A DNA stretch of 35,875 bases from Desulfovibrio sp. (GCA_024699605.1 JAILPJ010000112.1:1-35875); one strand, 5' to 3'. Shown: positions 1-8,218, counted from the first letter of the stretch. The notes: generated by a model not told the origin, from the letters alone. Made by a program: numbers and translations.

Positions 1-280
1 AAAATTCTTTGCTAATTTCGAATTTTATTGATTTACACGAGTGACTTACATGTATAAAAAAGATTTTTGTAAAACGCATAGGGGATCCTGACAGACTGCA
101 TGGGGAGCACCCTATGTTGCTGGTTCCTAGTATCCAAACAGAGACGATACGACAAAAGCACCATCAGAAGCTGATTCTCAATACCCAAACTCTGTCGATA
201 TCTCTAAAACCGGCTTATATTGGGGCTTTCCACCATCTTCGTTGACTCGCCTCCAGGGGAAGCCAGAATTATTCAGGAAA

Positions 281-330
281 CCAGCTAAAAACAAGGCTTT
301 TCAAGGGGAGATGCCCCGTCGAAAGTCGAG
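281..330 (-). repeat. IS-end-like repeat, copy 1
   Basis: Read on the minus strand, this begins with the 12-mer CTCGACTTTCGA (319-330), then a short G run, and then CTTGAAAAGC with a following TTG. The same order of blocks recurs at 3567, and the 12-mer alone recurs at 35737. Intergenic position and repetition suggest the end of an insertion sequence or similar element. No transposase was recognised in the adjoining DNA (1-280), which I otherwise see as empty. Confidence 0.4.
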
Positions 331-398
331 CTGAATATACTGATATCGGAGCTTATGTTCATTTATTAAAAATAAAATTCAATTTCAAAGGATGCACA

Positions 399-2006
399 AT
401 GAATCCTAAGCGTATGTCAGAGCAGGAATTGTTAGATTCCCTTGATATTGCTCTTCGCGATGACCATATCTTTCCTTATTATCAGCCGCAAATTAATCAC
501 TCCACAGGACGTATGGTTGGTGCTGAGGCTCTCATGCGCTGGAAAAATCCCGACTTTGGTATTCAGTATCCTTCTGATTTTATCCCCGTGCTTGAGCAAA
601 ATGATTTACTGTATCGGGCTGATGTCCATATGTTCGATGCGGTTTGTCGTTTTCTAAAAAAGTGTATAGAGAATAATTTCCCGATCATGCCGATCTCTGT
701 AAATATGTCCAGGTACGACATTTACAAGCATGAATATGTCGATGAGATTGAAGCCCTGCGTCTCAAATACAATGTTCCAGTGAAATATTTGAGGATTGAG
801 ATCACAGAGTCTGCCGCCATCGGCGGCATGGACTTGATGATGGATGTCATCAATCGACTGCATAAATGCGGGTATCTGGTCGAAATGGATGACTTCGGCA
901 GCGGCTATTCTTCACTGAATATTCTGAAAGATTTGAATGTCGATATTATCAAGCTGGATATGAAATTTTTGAGTGGAGAGGTTGGAGGCCGCGGCGGTAT
1001 CATTCTCAATTCTGTGGTGCAGATGGCCAAATGGCTGGGAACGCCCATCATCACGGAAGGCGTGGAAACAATGGAGCAGGCCGACTACATGCGGAGTCTT
1101 GGCTGTAATTACATCCAAGGCTATCTGTATTGCAAGCCACTGCCGGAAGAGGAATTTATTGAAAAGATTCAGAAGGTTGAGCACGAGGCCATTTCCCCGG
1201 CTATGGAATTCGTTAAGGCCGTGAGCTCGGGCAATTTTTGGAACCCGGCCTCTCTGGAAACGCTTATTTTCAACAACCTTGTGGGAGCTGCCGCTATTTT
1301 CACCTACAGAGAAGGTGAAATGGAGATTCTGCGCGTCAATAAGAAATATCTCCGTGAAATCGGCATGAACATGACGGAAAAGGAAGTTGTCAGGATCAGA
1401 CCGTGGGATTCCTTTGACGGGCTGAACCGCAATATTTTTGAGAGAACCGTCAAAAAGGCCATTGACTCCGGTAATGAGGAAACCTGCGAAACATGGCGCA
1501 ATGTCTGTTCAAAATGCTGCGGCGATGACAAGATTTGCGTCCGTACGGAAATGCGGGTCATAGGCTTTGCCCGTGATCAGTACCTGGTTTACGCCATAGT
1601 GCACAATATCACAAAGGAAAAGAACGCCTATCTGGCGCTCTTCGACAGCGAACGGCGCTTCCGTTTCGCCAGTGAACAGGCCAATGTCTATGCCTGGGAA
1701 TACACGGTTTCCACTAAGCAAATGCGTCCCTGTTTCCGTTGCATGCGAGATCTCAATTTGCCTCCGCTTTTGGAGAATTATCCTGAACCGGCCATCGAAA
1801 TGGGGATTTTCCCGCCGGATTATGCCGATATGTACAGAGACTGGCATCGTCAGATTGAGCAGGGCGTGCCACATCTTGAGGCCATCATTCCGCTTACGGT
1901 GGGCAGAATTCCCTTCCACGTTCGCTACACCACTGAATTTGATGAGAATGGACGTCCCTTGAAGGCCTATGGCTCGGCGACGCTCGTGATCGATAAGAAA
2001 AAATAA
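399..2006 (+). CDS. EAL-domain c-di-GMP phosphodiesterase with C-terminal PAS-like region
   Basis: This is a predicted cytoplasmic phosphodiesterase that hydrolyses c-di-GMP to pGpG. The EAL domain fills residues 15-260. The usual catalytic and metal-binding positions can be seen: EAL at 43-45, the Asn of SVNMSR at 102, EITE at 134-137, the DD pair at 164-165, KLD at 185-187, EGVE at 220-223 and QGY at 240. It is therefore probably active. Residues 270-535 look like one or two PAS-type sensory domains placed after the EAL domain, and no GGDEF domain is present. No signal peptide or membrane segment is visible. The start is supported by AAAGGA just upstream. It is one of only a few plus-strand genes in the window and lies beside accessory DNA. 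Confidence 0.9.
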   Translation: MNPKRMSEQELLDSLDIALRDDHIFPYYQPQINHSTGRMVGAEALMRWKNPDFGIQYPSDFIPVLEQNDLLYRADVHMFDAVCRFLKKCIENNFPIMPISVNMSRYDIYKHEYVDEIEALRLKYNVPVKYLRIEITESAAIGGMDLMMDVINRLHKCGYLVEMDDFGSGYSSLNILKDLNVDIIKLDMKFLSGEVGGRGGIILNSVVQMAKWLGTPIITEGVETMEQADYMRSLGCNYIQGYLYCKPLPEEEFIEKIQKVEHEAISPAMEFVKAVSSGNFWNPASLETLIFNNLVGAAAIFTYREGEMEILRVNKKYLREIGMNMTEKEVVRIRPWDSFDGLNRNIFERTVKKAIDSGNEETCETWRNVCSKCCGDDKICVRTEMRVIGFARDQYLVYAIVHNITKEKNAYLALFDSERRFRFASEQANVYAWEYTVSTKQMRPCFRCMRDLNLPPLLENYPEPAIEMGIFPPDYADMYRDWHRQIEQGVPHLEAIIPLTVGRIPFHVRYTTEFDENGRPLKAYGSATLVIDKKK

Positions 2007-2664
2007 CCATAGAGTGGCTATCTTCAGTTGTGGGAGCGTTGGCATTTTGAGGGATTGCGATCTAAGTCAATGCCTCTAACGCTTAGTCCTCGCTTTTGCT
2101 GCCAGTTTTTATACCGTTCGAGCAGGCTTGAGAGCCACGGTATCAATGATGCCGTGGCTCTCTCAGTTGTCTGGCATGGGGAACCGTTTAAGGCCTGCGT
2201 TTATCAGCAAATTGCGGTTGAAATTCCTCTAAAGCTTGATTTTAAGCGGCTTTTAGGAGTATAGCATGGTCGTAATTTGTCAGTCGGTATGGGTAGACAC
2301 TCCTGAGTTCTGAGACTTCCCATCAGGCATTTTGACAGGTTGTCGCTTTGACAGGAAAGACTGTGAAGCCCAAATATGGCTTGCGGTTCTTCAATGTCGG
2401 AGCGCGGTATTGATGCAAGAATTCAACCTTACGCGAGATGAATGGCATGATGATTTGAACGACATTATCTCGCCTTAAAATGTCATGTCATTTTTGGACA
2501 GATCCTAAGGCTTCTCGGAGGAAGAGATTGGTAGAGGCTGAAAAAATGAATCTTGTGTAACCTTTTCGGGGCAAGAGTGGTACCCCTATTTGCTATGATT
2601 TTATGGTACGGTAATCTTTACGACGGCCAAAATGAGCTCTATACTCTTGTTCGTGGAGGTGGCT
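2007..2664. other. 658-bp gene-free stretch, possibly decayed mobile DNA
   Basis: No convincing gene is visible. The segment holds a strong hairpin at 2130-2162. It also has two close copies of TTTGACAGG near 2330 and 2350, and a TGTCATTTTTGGACAG stretch near 2485, which look like scattered mobile-element ends. The last 80 bp must include the promoter of the downstream antitoxin gene. I could not identify a transposase. Confidence 0.3.
2130..2162. terminator. Long perfect hairpin downstream of the EAL gene
   Basis: GAGAGCCACGG pairs perfectly with CCGTGGCTCTC. The inner TATC/GATG extends the stem to about 15 bp, with one G-U pair and a 3-nt loop. It lies about 124 bp after the EAL stop. No T-tract follows, so it may be a Rho-dependent or processing site, or part of a mobile element, and not a classical terminator. 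Confidence 0.4.
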
Positions 2665-2916
2665 ATGGTAAACTTGCAAGTTAGTGTTGACGAGTCCTTG
2701 CGCGATAGGGCGCAAGCCATAGTTGAAGGCATGGGTATTGACCTTGCTTCAGCTATACGCCTTTTTTTAACTAAGATCGTACAACAAAATGATCTCCCTT
2801 TTCAAAAAGAAGATGATCTTTTTTATAGCCCTCAAAATCAGGCACACCTTCGTGCCATACTTGATGACTACAAACATAAGAGGAATTTTGCGCCTCACGA
2901 GCTAATCGAGGACTAA
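2665..2916 (+). CDS. RelB/DinJ-family antitoxin
   Basis: This is an 83-residue protein of the RelB/DinJ ribbon-helix-helix antitoxin type. It has an N-terminal strand (VNLQVSVDESLRDRA), the alpha-helical stretch MGIDLASAIRLFLTKI, and the LPFQ motif that commonly ends the DNA-binding part. The C-terminal half would bind and neutralise a toxin. The start at 2665 is chosen because GGAGG (2655-2659) sits five bases upstream; a longer reading from 2632 has no such site. A broken YoeB-like toxin begins one base after its stop codon, so this now appears to be an orphan antitoxin. Antitoxins of this type normally repress their own promoter. Confidence 0.85.
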   Translation: MVNLQVSVDESLRDRAQAIVEGMGIDLASAIRLFLTKIVQQNDLPFQKEDDLFYSPQNQAHLRAILDDYKHKRNFAPHELIED

Positions 2917-2917
2917 C

Positions 2918-3030
2918 ATGCTCATATGGCACGAAAAAACATGGAAGACTATCTCATTGGCAGCAACAGGATAGAAAGACGATTAACCGTATCAATTAAA
3001 TCATTCTGGATAGTCAATCTTCGTTGATCC
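2918..3030 (+). pseudogene. YoeB/Txe-like toxin remnant, frameshifted and truncated
   Basis: An ATG one base after the antitoxin stop reads MLIWHEKTW and is then interrupted. Shifting frame gives EDYL and then WQQQDRKTINRIN. Joined together these match the N-terminus of YoeB-type mRNA endoribonucleases, which typically read IWxxxxWxDYLYWQxxDRKxxxRIN. The catalytic C-terminal half is absent. At least two frame changes and a stop are needed, so this is not functional. YoeB is usually paired with YefM, but here the partner is RelB/DinJ-like. Confidence 0.7.
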
Positions 3031-3058
3031 CTATGGCAAAAAATTCACCTATACACCT

Positions 3059-3307
3059 ATGACAAAAAACAAGATGGTAGGTATGCTCACCTTACGGCTC
3101 CCTGCTGACATAGAAAATCGGTTAACATATTTAGCGCAGGCTACAGGTCGCAATAAATCTTTTTATGCTAAAGAAGCAATTCTTACTCATTTAGAAAATT
3201 TGGAAGATAACTATCCTGCAGAAAAAGATTATAAACAATTTAAGTCAAGTAATGAAAATTCTCTACCTTTAGAAGAAGTGATGAAAGAGTATGGCTTGGA
3301 AAGTTAG
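3059..3307 (+). CDS. Ribbon-helix-helix antitoxin (RelB-like) of a RelBE module
   Basis: This is an 82-residue protein. It has an N-terminal strand MLTLRLPADIENRL, a helix-turn-helix region LAQATGRNKSFYAKEAIL, and an acidic C-terminal tail. That is the layout of RHH antitoxins encoded upstream of RelE/ParE toxins. The start is uncertain: ATG codons at 3059, 3074 and 3083 are all possible and none has a strong ribosome-binding site. Its last 17 bases overlap the downstream toxin reading frame, as is usual for translationally coupled TA pairs. The toxin carries an in-frame stop, so the antitoxin is probably left without an active partner. Confidence 0.8.
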   Translation: MTKNKMVGMLTLRLPADIENRLTYLAQATGRNKSFYAKEAILTHLENLEDNYPAEKDYKQFKSSNENSLPLEEVMKEYGLES

Positions 3308-3566
3308 TGTTACTCCTAAAGCATTGAATACATTAAAAAGACTTGTCAGAAATGATACTAAACGTATTTTTAAATTTCTAGACGAACATCTACAAAATAG
3401 AGATAATCAAAGACAAATAGGCGAATCATTACAGGGAAATTTAGATGAATTTTGGAGATAGAGAATTGATGGCTATCGTATTTTATACAAAGTAGAATAT
3501 GATAGTGTGACTATTTTAGTGTTACGTATTGGAAATAGGTGTGAAATATATAAAAATAAAAAATAA
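3291..3566 (+). pseudogene. RelE-family toxin with an in-frame amber stop
   Basis: The frame starting at ATG 3291 overlaps the antitoxin by 17 bases. It encodes MAWKVSVTPKALNTLKRL..., a RelE/ParE-type mRNA interferase of 91 codons. Codon 57 (3459-3461) is TAG. After it the frame continues with RIDGYRILYKVEYDSVTILVLRIGNRCEIYK, which is a normal RelE C-terminus. In the family the interrupted motif is WRYRIxxYR, so the amber codon replaces the conserved Tyr and could arise from a Tyr codon (TAT or TAC) by one substitution. Everything else, including the terminal TAA at 3564-3566, is intact. This suggests recent inactivation. A sequencing error or stop-codon readthrough is an alternative. Confidence 0.85.
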
Positions 3567-3761
3567 CTCGACTTTCGAGGGGTAACACACTTGAAAAGCT
3601 TGATTTCTGTAAAAGATTTGGGGTCTAAGGCCGCAAACAAGCCTCCGACGTACCATTCACAGCATCCAGAAGCAGTGTAAACTAGGTATTCTTCAGGGCA
3701 TGAAAACGGCGGTTTAATTCAGCTCAACTTATGAAGAATGAAATTCCAAATACAATAAACT
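3567..3761 (+). repeat. IS-end-like repeat, copy 2, and gene-free tail
   Basis: CTCGACTTTCGA (3567-3578) begins at the base after the RelE stop codon. G-rich sequence and then CTTGAAAAGC follow, the same block order as the copy read leftward from 330. A second partial similarity, ATTCAGCTC(A/G)ACTT, occurs near 3717 and next to copy 1. The rest up to 3761 holds nothing I recognise. Position and repetition suggest a truncated insertion-sequence end. Confidence 0.4.
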
Positions 3762-4410
3762 CTACCAATTTAAATTACACTTTTCATTTTTTGATGGATT
3801 TACAAATGATATAGGCTGTATTTTTCCTAAAATGTCATAATCTACGAGTATGCTGCATTTATCCTTGCTAGCTTCTGCCTTTCCTAATATTCGATCAACA
3901 TCTTTATGTTGAATTTTGTCTTCTGAAGAGCATAATAAAATCCATATGTCATACTCATTATTATTGACTACTATTTTTGTATACAGATGATATGCAGTAT
4001 TTTCGTCATAACGACTTTCTGTTTGTTGTATAATTTGTCCTGTTAATTTTACCGGTAAATAGTTGTTTTTTACATATTCTTTATAGAGAAAAAGATCGGC
4101 CACTCTTTCTTTAGTTTCATAAGTAAAATTTGTAATATCTACCGAGCCGTCTTTATGAACATATTTGTCGTCACGATCTTTCAACCAATTCTTTTGATTT
4201 ATAAGAAGTTTATGTTTGTTTTCTTTACTCTTGATTAAAGAATTTAGCTGTTTCCATACAGTATTAAGATCCTCTTCCGCTTGTGAAAATTCAGGTGATA
4301 GTTTCTTACATTCTGCATATTGTTTGTCCGAAATAGCATAAATACTTTTAGCACTGAGCATTTCAATAATTGCAAATGAGAGTAAGAGAATTGAAATAAT
4401 TTTTTTTCAT
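3762..4410 (-). CDS. LprI-like (DUF1311-type) secreted protein, signal peptide out of frame
   Basis: The body (3762-4361) encodes a helical domain with YAECKKL, AEEDLNTVWKQL and the motif QKNWLKDRD. This resembles the lysozyme-inhibitor LprI/DUF1311 family, which acts in the periplasm. A second part of roughly 90 residues starts at VKLTGQI and is not recognised. Upstream, ATG at 4410 has AGGAG at 4420-4424 with 9-base spacing and begins MKK, but it then runs out of frame through an A8 tract (4400-4407). With seven A residues it would read MKKIISILLLSFAI, a clear signal peptide, and join the body exactly. As written, only a leaderless product from an internal ATG (4361) is possible. Phase variation, transcriptional slippage, decay or a sequencing error are all possible. 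Confidence 0.6.
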
Positions 4411-4828
4411 TATTTTATACTCCTAGCTAAAAATATCATAAAGAAATAAAAAATAATTTATTTTATCTAAAACTTTCTCTAATTATCTATCTTGTTCAAA
4501 CTATTTCATTGGAATTACGTTCAAGAATATTATACTTTTTTCAATTTTGCATAAGAATATATATTGGCGGATTATTCAGAAAAGTGATTTTTTGCCATAA
4601 GCGTTGGATCCATCATGCTTATCAAACTACATCGCAAAATTTTTTTTGGCAAAAATAACATATATTGGCAGTCATAATTTTCAACGACGGTAAAGAAAAT
4701 GTCCCAGAACAAAAATACTTCCGATTTCTGTCGTGAATTCCCTGGCTTTATACTCTCTAAACAATATAAATAACTCTCTTGCAAAAACAAGTATCAAGAT
4801 TTTATAAGTTATATAACTCTGACAAATA
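4411..4828. other. AT-rich gene-free stretch
   Basis: About 420 bp of strongly AT-rich DNA. The right edge of the LprI-like gene contributes its ribosome-binding site (4420-4424), and its promoter probably lies just beyond. Short reading frames occur here, but none has a ribosome-binding site or a recognisable protein. Confidence 0.4.
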
Positions 4829-4963
4829 TCATATCATTTTTGTGTCAATATATGATACCAAAAAACTCAAACCTGCAATACTTAGCAAGCCTAAAATAAG
4901 AGCTAGAAAGCGCAGGCCTCCTGACAGAGCAACTGGCTCACTTTTCTTAACAAGTGCAATCAT
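4829..4963 (-). CDS. Possible 44-residue single-span membrane protein
   Basis: A short frame from ATG 4963 encodes MIALVKKSEP followed by one hydrophobic segment (LRFLALILGLLSIAGLSFLV) and a short tail. It lies just downstream of the phosphatase fragment in another frame and overlaps its end. No good ribosome-binding site is visible. It could be a real small membrane protein, or the displaced C-terminus of a decayed gene. No function is assigned. Confidence 0.25.
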   Translation of the reverse strand: MIALVKKSEPVALSGGLRFLALILGLLSIAGLSFLVSYIDTKMI

Positions 4964-5330
4964 ACCTTGAATATTCCAGCCATTTACGCCCCACCCCAAT
5001 GGGTAGCCCTGCATGCACAAAAAGCAAATTGCCAGACAAATACCAGTTTTTGGCACAATGCCAATACTCTTCAAAGACGAGCGGCACTGAACGAGCGATC
5101 TTTCTTCGCTTTGCTCCCTGTGCCAGAGCCTCTCGAAAAGCTCGCCAGGTCTTCTGACCACCGTTCCTTTGCCAATCCTGAAGTGCCCAACTGTACGTGG
5201 AAAAAACGTCTGGCTGAGCGTACCAGGCCATAGCCTCATGATTGCCCAGCAAAAGGATATGCAGCACTTCTCCGGTCTCAAGGAAGGTAACGGCTGTTCT
5301 TTCTGGCGTTGCCCCGTATGAGCACGACAA
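4947..5330 (-). pseudogene. Truncated calcineurin-like (PPP-type) metallophosphatase fragment
   Basis: The frame contains LLLGNHEAMAWY (the GNHE metal-binding motif) and, about 75 residues later, LFVHAGLP, the downstream His motif of PPP-family metallophosphoesterases. The first two metal-binding motifs (GDxHG and GDxxDRG) are missing. The frame begins near GATPERTAVTFL, which in relatives follows directly after GDxxDRG. Upstream DNA is occupied by the end of the next gene, so the N-terminus has been lost. No ribosome-binding site precedes a plausible start. It is most likely an inactive remnant. Confidence 0.6.
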
Positions 5331-5364
5331 ACACAGAAGTTTTGCTCATAGCCTGACGCCAGTA

Positions 5365-6105
5365 TTATTTCGGGGCCTTTTCGCTATATTGTCGCTTCCA
5401 GCAACCCGGCACATCCCCTGGCGTAAGCTCCAGGCGGAATGATCCGGGCTTTTGCTGTTCATCGGGGTCACCCAAGACTTGAATGACTTCTCCTGTCAGA
5501 ACAAAGCCGTCGCCCTTGACTGTCATATTTTGCAGCACAGCCTCTGTGGGTGCATCACCTAGGCCATCAATGCTCACAAAGTAGCCTTGATCATTGAGAA
5601 GTGTCTGACCTAAGAATTCAGCGTTTTTCGGCGCACTGTGTTTTTGGACGCTGTGGCCTGTGAAATACAAGGCAGCCAGTGCCGCGGCATCTCTTGTGAT
5701 GAAGCAGGTAAAATTTTCAGAGAGATTTTTGAAAACAGCTGGCGCCTCATCACGCATGAGAACCTGATTTGCCGGAAGAGAGCGTCCATTGACCGTAAAG
5801 AGGGCGGTATTGGCGGGAAGTGCTTTTTTGCCTTCTTCTTTGCGCTGCGCCTGCTCAAAGGCAAATGCCATTTTTGCGTCGTAGGCACCGAATAAGGCCG
5901 CCATAAGAATATTCTGTGGCTTGCCCACATAGTCTGATTCGCCTTTGAGTTCCAGATAGGAGTCTATGGTCTTTGTGTCTTTCACCAGGCGTTGCGCATC
6001 CTCCTGCGACAGAGCCAAGGTCTGGCAGGGAGCCAAGGCCAGGCAGAGAGAAAAGGTCAACATCGAGAGCAAAAGGAAGGGTTTTTTGCATAGGGCTTTA
6101 TTCAT
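5365..6105 (-). CDS. Exported protein of unknown function
   Basis: This is a 246-residue protein. A typical Sec signal peptide comes first: basic KKP, a hydrophobic core LLLSMLTFSLCLALAP, then a short polar stretch with likely cleavage near QTLA. The start at 6105 is well supported by AAGGAG six bases upstream. The mature part has no motif I recognise. It contains a FNGHS-like and a FVLTGEVIQVLGDP segment, the latter resembling the TGxIY strands of neighbouring A-type proteins, and single Cys residues near Phe-Thr-Cys-Phe and Gly-Cys-Trp. It is the last gene of the secreted-protein run, 166 bp after the previous gene. Periplasmic location is inferred from the signal peptide only. Confidence 0.75.
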   Translation of the reverse strand: MNKALCKKPFLLLSMLTFSLCLALAPCQTLALSQEDAQRLVKDTKTIDSYLELKGESDYVGKPQNILMAALFGAYDAKMAFAFEQAQRKEEGKKALPANTALFTVNGRSLPANQVLMRDEAPAVFKNLSENFTCFITRDAAALAALYFTGHSVQKHSAPKNAEFLGQTLLNDQGYFVSIDGLGDAPTEAVLQNMTVKGDGFVLTGEVIQVLGDPDEQQKPGSFRLELTPGDVPGCWKRQYSEKAPK

Positions 6106-6271
6106 AAGAGACTCCTTACGGTTCTAAAAAAAACAGTGCCTGGTCTATGCCGGTCTTGGCAAACGCAGCTTGTGCTCTTTGACCAAATCCGAAATGGACC
6201 AGGCGTATTTGCTGTCTAACGACAAAGGCTCGTTTACATTTTCACAAAGACCTTCTGGGCGTAAGCTATGG

Positions 6272-6904
6272 TTAGCGTTGGGTGGTCTTCAGGGAGAGGA
6301 TGGCCCAGGTATCCTTGCCATTCCACTTGTAGGGCTTGGCTGTGGCTTCAAAGGTCGAGGGACGATCCTGCTTGTTTTCGGCATTGTAAATATCGCCAGT
6401 CATGCGGATGATCTTGCCTTCCTGTGAAACCTGCTTGACCTCGGCATAGTACACGGCCTCGCCGTCAGCGCCTTCGAAGTGATAGCACTTGCCGTCATAG
6501 TAGTAGGGCGGGTCAGACTGCAAGACGCTTGCGTGCTTCAGGTCGATGTCAAAGTACTTTTTGACGCTTTCGGCAACGAACTTGGCGTCAATGACCAGTG
6601 AACCGTATTCGCAGTTTTTGATCGAGCAGCGCTTGATCCGGCTTTTGTAGTTGTTGACGTAATTATGCCAGATGCCGAAACGGATCAGGTCGGGATTGGA
6701 GGAACCATCGCCCAGGTGCAGGACGTCGTCACTGCCATCCTGTTGCACGTCAAAATTCATAAAACCAAGTTCAGTGAAGTTGCTGAGAAAGGTGCTCATC
6801 AACTTCATCTGCTTTGCCAAAGCAGTTTCCGCTTGCGTTGGCAAAGGGTAGATGAACAAGGCCAGGCAGAGCAGCAGTGTTTTCCAGAAAAGGGCTTTTT
6901 TCAT
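6272..6904 (-). CDS. Exported A-type protein (stand-alone paralogue)
   Basis: This is a 210-residue secreted protein starting at ATG 6904 with AAAGGAG seven bases upstream. The signal peptide runs through LLLCLALFIYPLPTQAE. The mature part contains STFLSNFTEL, the Cys pair RCSIKNCEYG, DLKHASV, PPYYYDGKCYHF and a C-terminal GKDTWAILSLK. The N-terminal half of the 10837-9548 protein has the same motifs in the same order, including the three Cys, so the two are paralogues. I call this the A-type domain. The family is not one I can name. The gene follows the 7668-6922 gene by 17 bp and is probably cotranscribed with it. Confidence 0.8.
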   Translation of the reverse strand: MKKALFWKTLLLCLALFIYPLPTQAETALAKQMKLMSTFLSNFTELGFMNFDVQQDGSDDVLHLGDGSSNPDLIRFGIWHNYVNNYKSRIKRCSIKNCEYGSLVIDAKFVAESVKKYFDIDLKHASVLQSDPPYYYDGKCYHFEGADGEAVYYAEVKQVSQEGKIIRMTGDIYNAENKQDRPSTFEATAKPYKWNGKDTWAILSLKTTQR

Positions 6905-6921
6905 GATCATACTCCTTTGCA

Positions 6922-7668
6922 TTAGCCTGCAGCGGGTGTGGGGACTGAGATCTCTGTATCCGTAATCTTTTCCTCGTCTCCCCAATCCTTGGTGTCTTTG
7001 ACGGAACTCTCCATGATAGCAAAACTTGCGTTTGCCTCGTCATAGCCTGAGATGGTGTAGTCTTTGGTTGCCGTAGCTTCTTTCAGAATGATCAGTTCAT
7101 CGACAGCGGAGTCGTAGAGGGCAGCAGAAGTCCACCATAAGTCGAATTTGTCCTTGGCCCGGGCTCCTTTCTTGACGTTGATGGAGTTAAAGGCAAAGCG
7201 ATGAGGATCAATCCAGAAGGCTGGCCCCATGACGTTGAACTCGGCTTTTTTGACAAAGCCCTTGTTCTTGTCGATGACATAGAGGCTGAGATGCTGGATA
7301 TATTCCATGCCCCAGCTGAGCAAAAATTTTTCGCCAGAAGGGGAAAAATACAGTCTGCAGGAAGCGGCTTCTTCTTTGATGGGCAAAAAGCCCGCGGGCT
7401 TTTTGTCCTTGCCCTGAAAGAAGTAGACGCCGCCCTCTGAGTTCTTCATCGCCTCAGACTGTGCCGGATCCACCAGAATCCACGACCATAGCCCGGCATC
7501 CGTATCGGCCGACTGCACGTCACAGTCTTTCAACGGCATTTCTTTGCCTCCAGTAAGCCGATAGGCTTTTCCACCTTTCAGCAGATAGTCGCCTTGGGCA
7601 GCCAGGGCTACGCCCGTGCAAAGTGCGCACGCAAGAAGCCCAACAACGAATGACAGTAGCGTTTTCAT
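6922..7668 (-). CDS. Exported protein of unknown function
   Basis: This is a 248-residue protein with a signal peptide (MKTLLSFVVGLLACALCTGVALAAQ). The start at 7668 is chosen because it places the signal peptide at the N-terminus and follows AGGGGG about 12 bases upstream. A longer frame to 7803 has no such support. The mature part is soluble-looking and rich in short strands with aromatic residues, for example GDYLLKGGKAYRL, YFSPSGEKFLLSW and FWIDPHRFAFNS. This pattern is reminiscent of a beta-propeller or a lysozyme-inhibitor-like beta sheet, but no family is recognised. The next gene starts 17 bp downstream. Confidence 0.75.
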   Translation of the reverse strand: MKTLLSFVVGLLACALCTGVALAAQGDYLLKGGKAYRLTGGKEMPLKDCDVQSADTDAGLWSWILVDPAQSEAMKNSEGGVYFFQGKDKKPAGFLPIKEEAASCRLYFSPSGEKFLLSWGMEYIQHLSLYVIDKNKGFVKKAEFNVMGPAFWIDPHRFAFNSINVKKGARAKDKFDLWWTSAALYDSAVDELIILKEATATKDYTISGYDEANASFAIMESSVKDTKDWGDEEKITDTEISVPTPAAG

Positions 7669-7941
7669 GTAAAAATATGTCCCCCTGTAACAGTCAGTTC
7701 TGGCAAAAACGCTGAAAACAACGGCAGAGATCACACGCTGGTTGCGAAAGGCACAAAGAGCAGCGTAAGGCCGTCCTGCCTGTTCAGCAGTGCCGATGTT
7801 CACGTCGAAGACTCAGGCGCCAAGGAGTGAACCGCTAGGATTATCTTCCCTGACTCCCACAAGCGTCAAGAGGATCTTGTTTGAGCCAAGCCTCTATCCA
7901 GCTTTTCTGGCAAAGGCCATGAAAAACTGAGTGGCAGTACG

Positions 7942-8178
7942 TCAAATCAGCAACAGTGCTATGCATAAAACGCAGGCTGTGGCGGAAACGAAGGCGTGCA
8001 AGGCAGACAAGACTCTGTGGCCGCGCTTCAGACAAAACCAGGCGCAAAGACCAAAGGTCAGGCAGCCGCAGAGTGCTGCACAGAGCAGGGGCGTTTCCTG
8101 TCGTATCAGCAAGAGCACGCAAAGGGCATAGGCGTAACAACCTATGCCCAGTAGAGAGAGCAGTGACAGGATCAACAA
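7942..8178 (-). CDS. Possible 78-residue membrane protein
   Basis: The frame encodes two or three hydrophobic segments, Cys-rich, separated by short basic loops: LILSLLSLLGIGCYAYALCVLLLI, LLCAALCGCLTFGLCAWFCL and FVSATACVLCIALLLI. The only start is TTG at 8178 without a clear ribosome-binding site, and a stop lies just upstream. The consistent membrane pattern argues for a real gene, while the poor start argues against. It sits in a 560-bp gap between two exported-protein genes. No other gene is visible in that gap. Confidence 0.4.
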   Translation of the reverse strand: MLILSLLSLLGIGCYAYALCVLLLIRQETPLLCAALCGCLTFGLCAWFCLKRGHRVLSALHAFVSATACVLCIALLLI

Positions 8179-8218
8179 GGTAACTCGCGCTTAGGCCAGC
8201 AGCATGCAGCCAAACGGC

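Noticed and set aside
3717..3735. Right boundary of a miniature element starting at 3567
   Set aside because: ATTCAGCTCAACTT resembles DNA beside copy 1, but it is not an inverted copy of the 12-mer end, so no MITE can be defined from this window.
7841..8140. Alternative minus-strand frame overlapping the possible 78-residue membrane protein
   Set aside because: Its translation is Leu/Arg/Cys-rich without domain character, and the overlapping frame gives a consistent membrane pattern instead.
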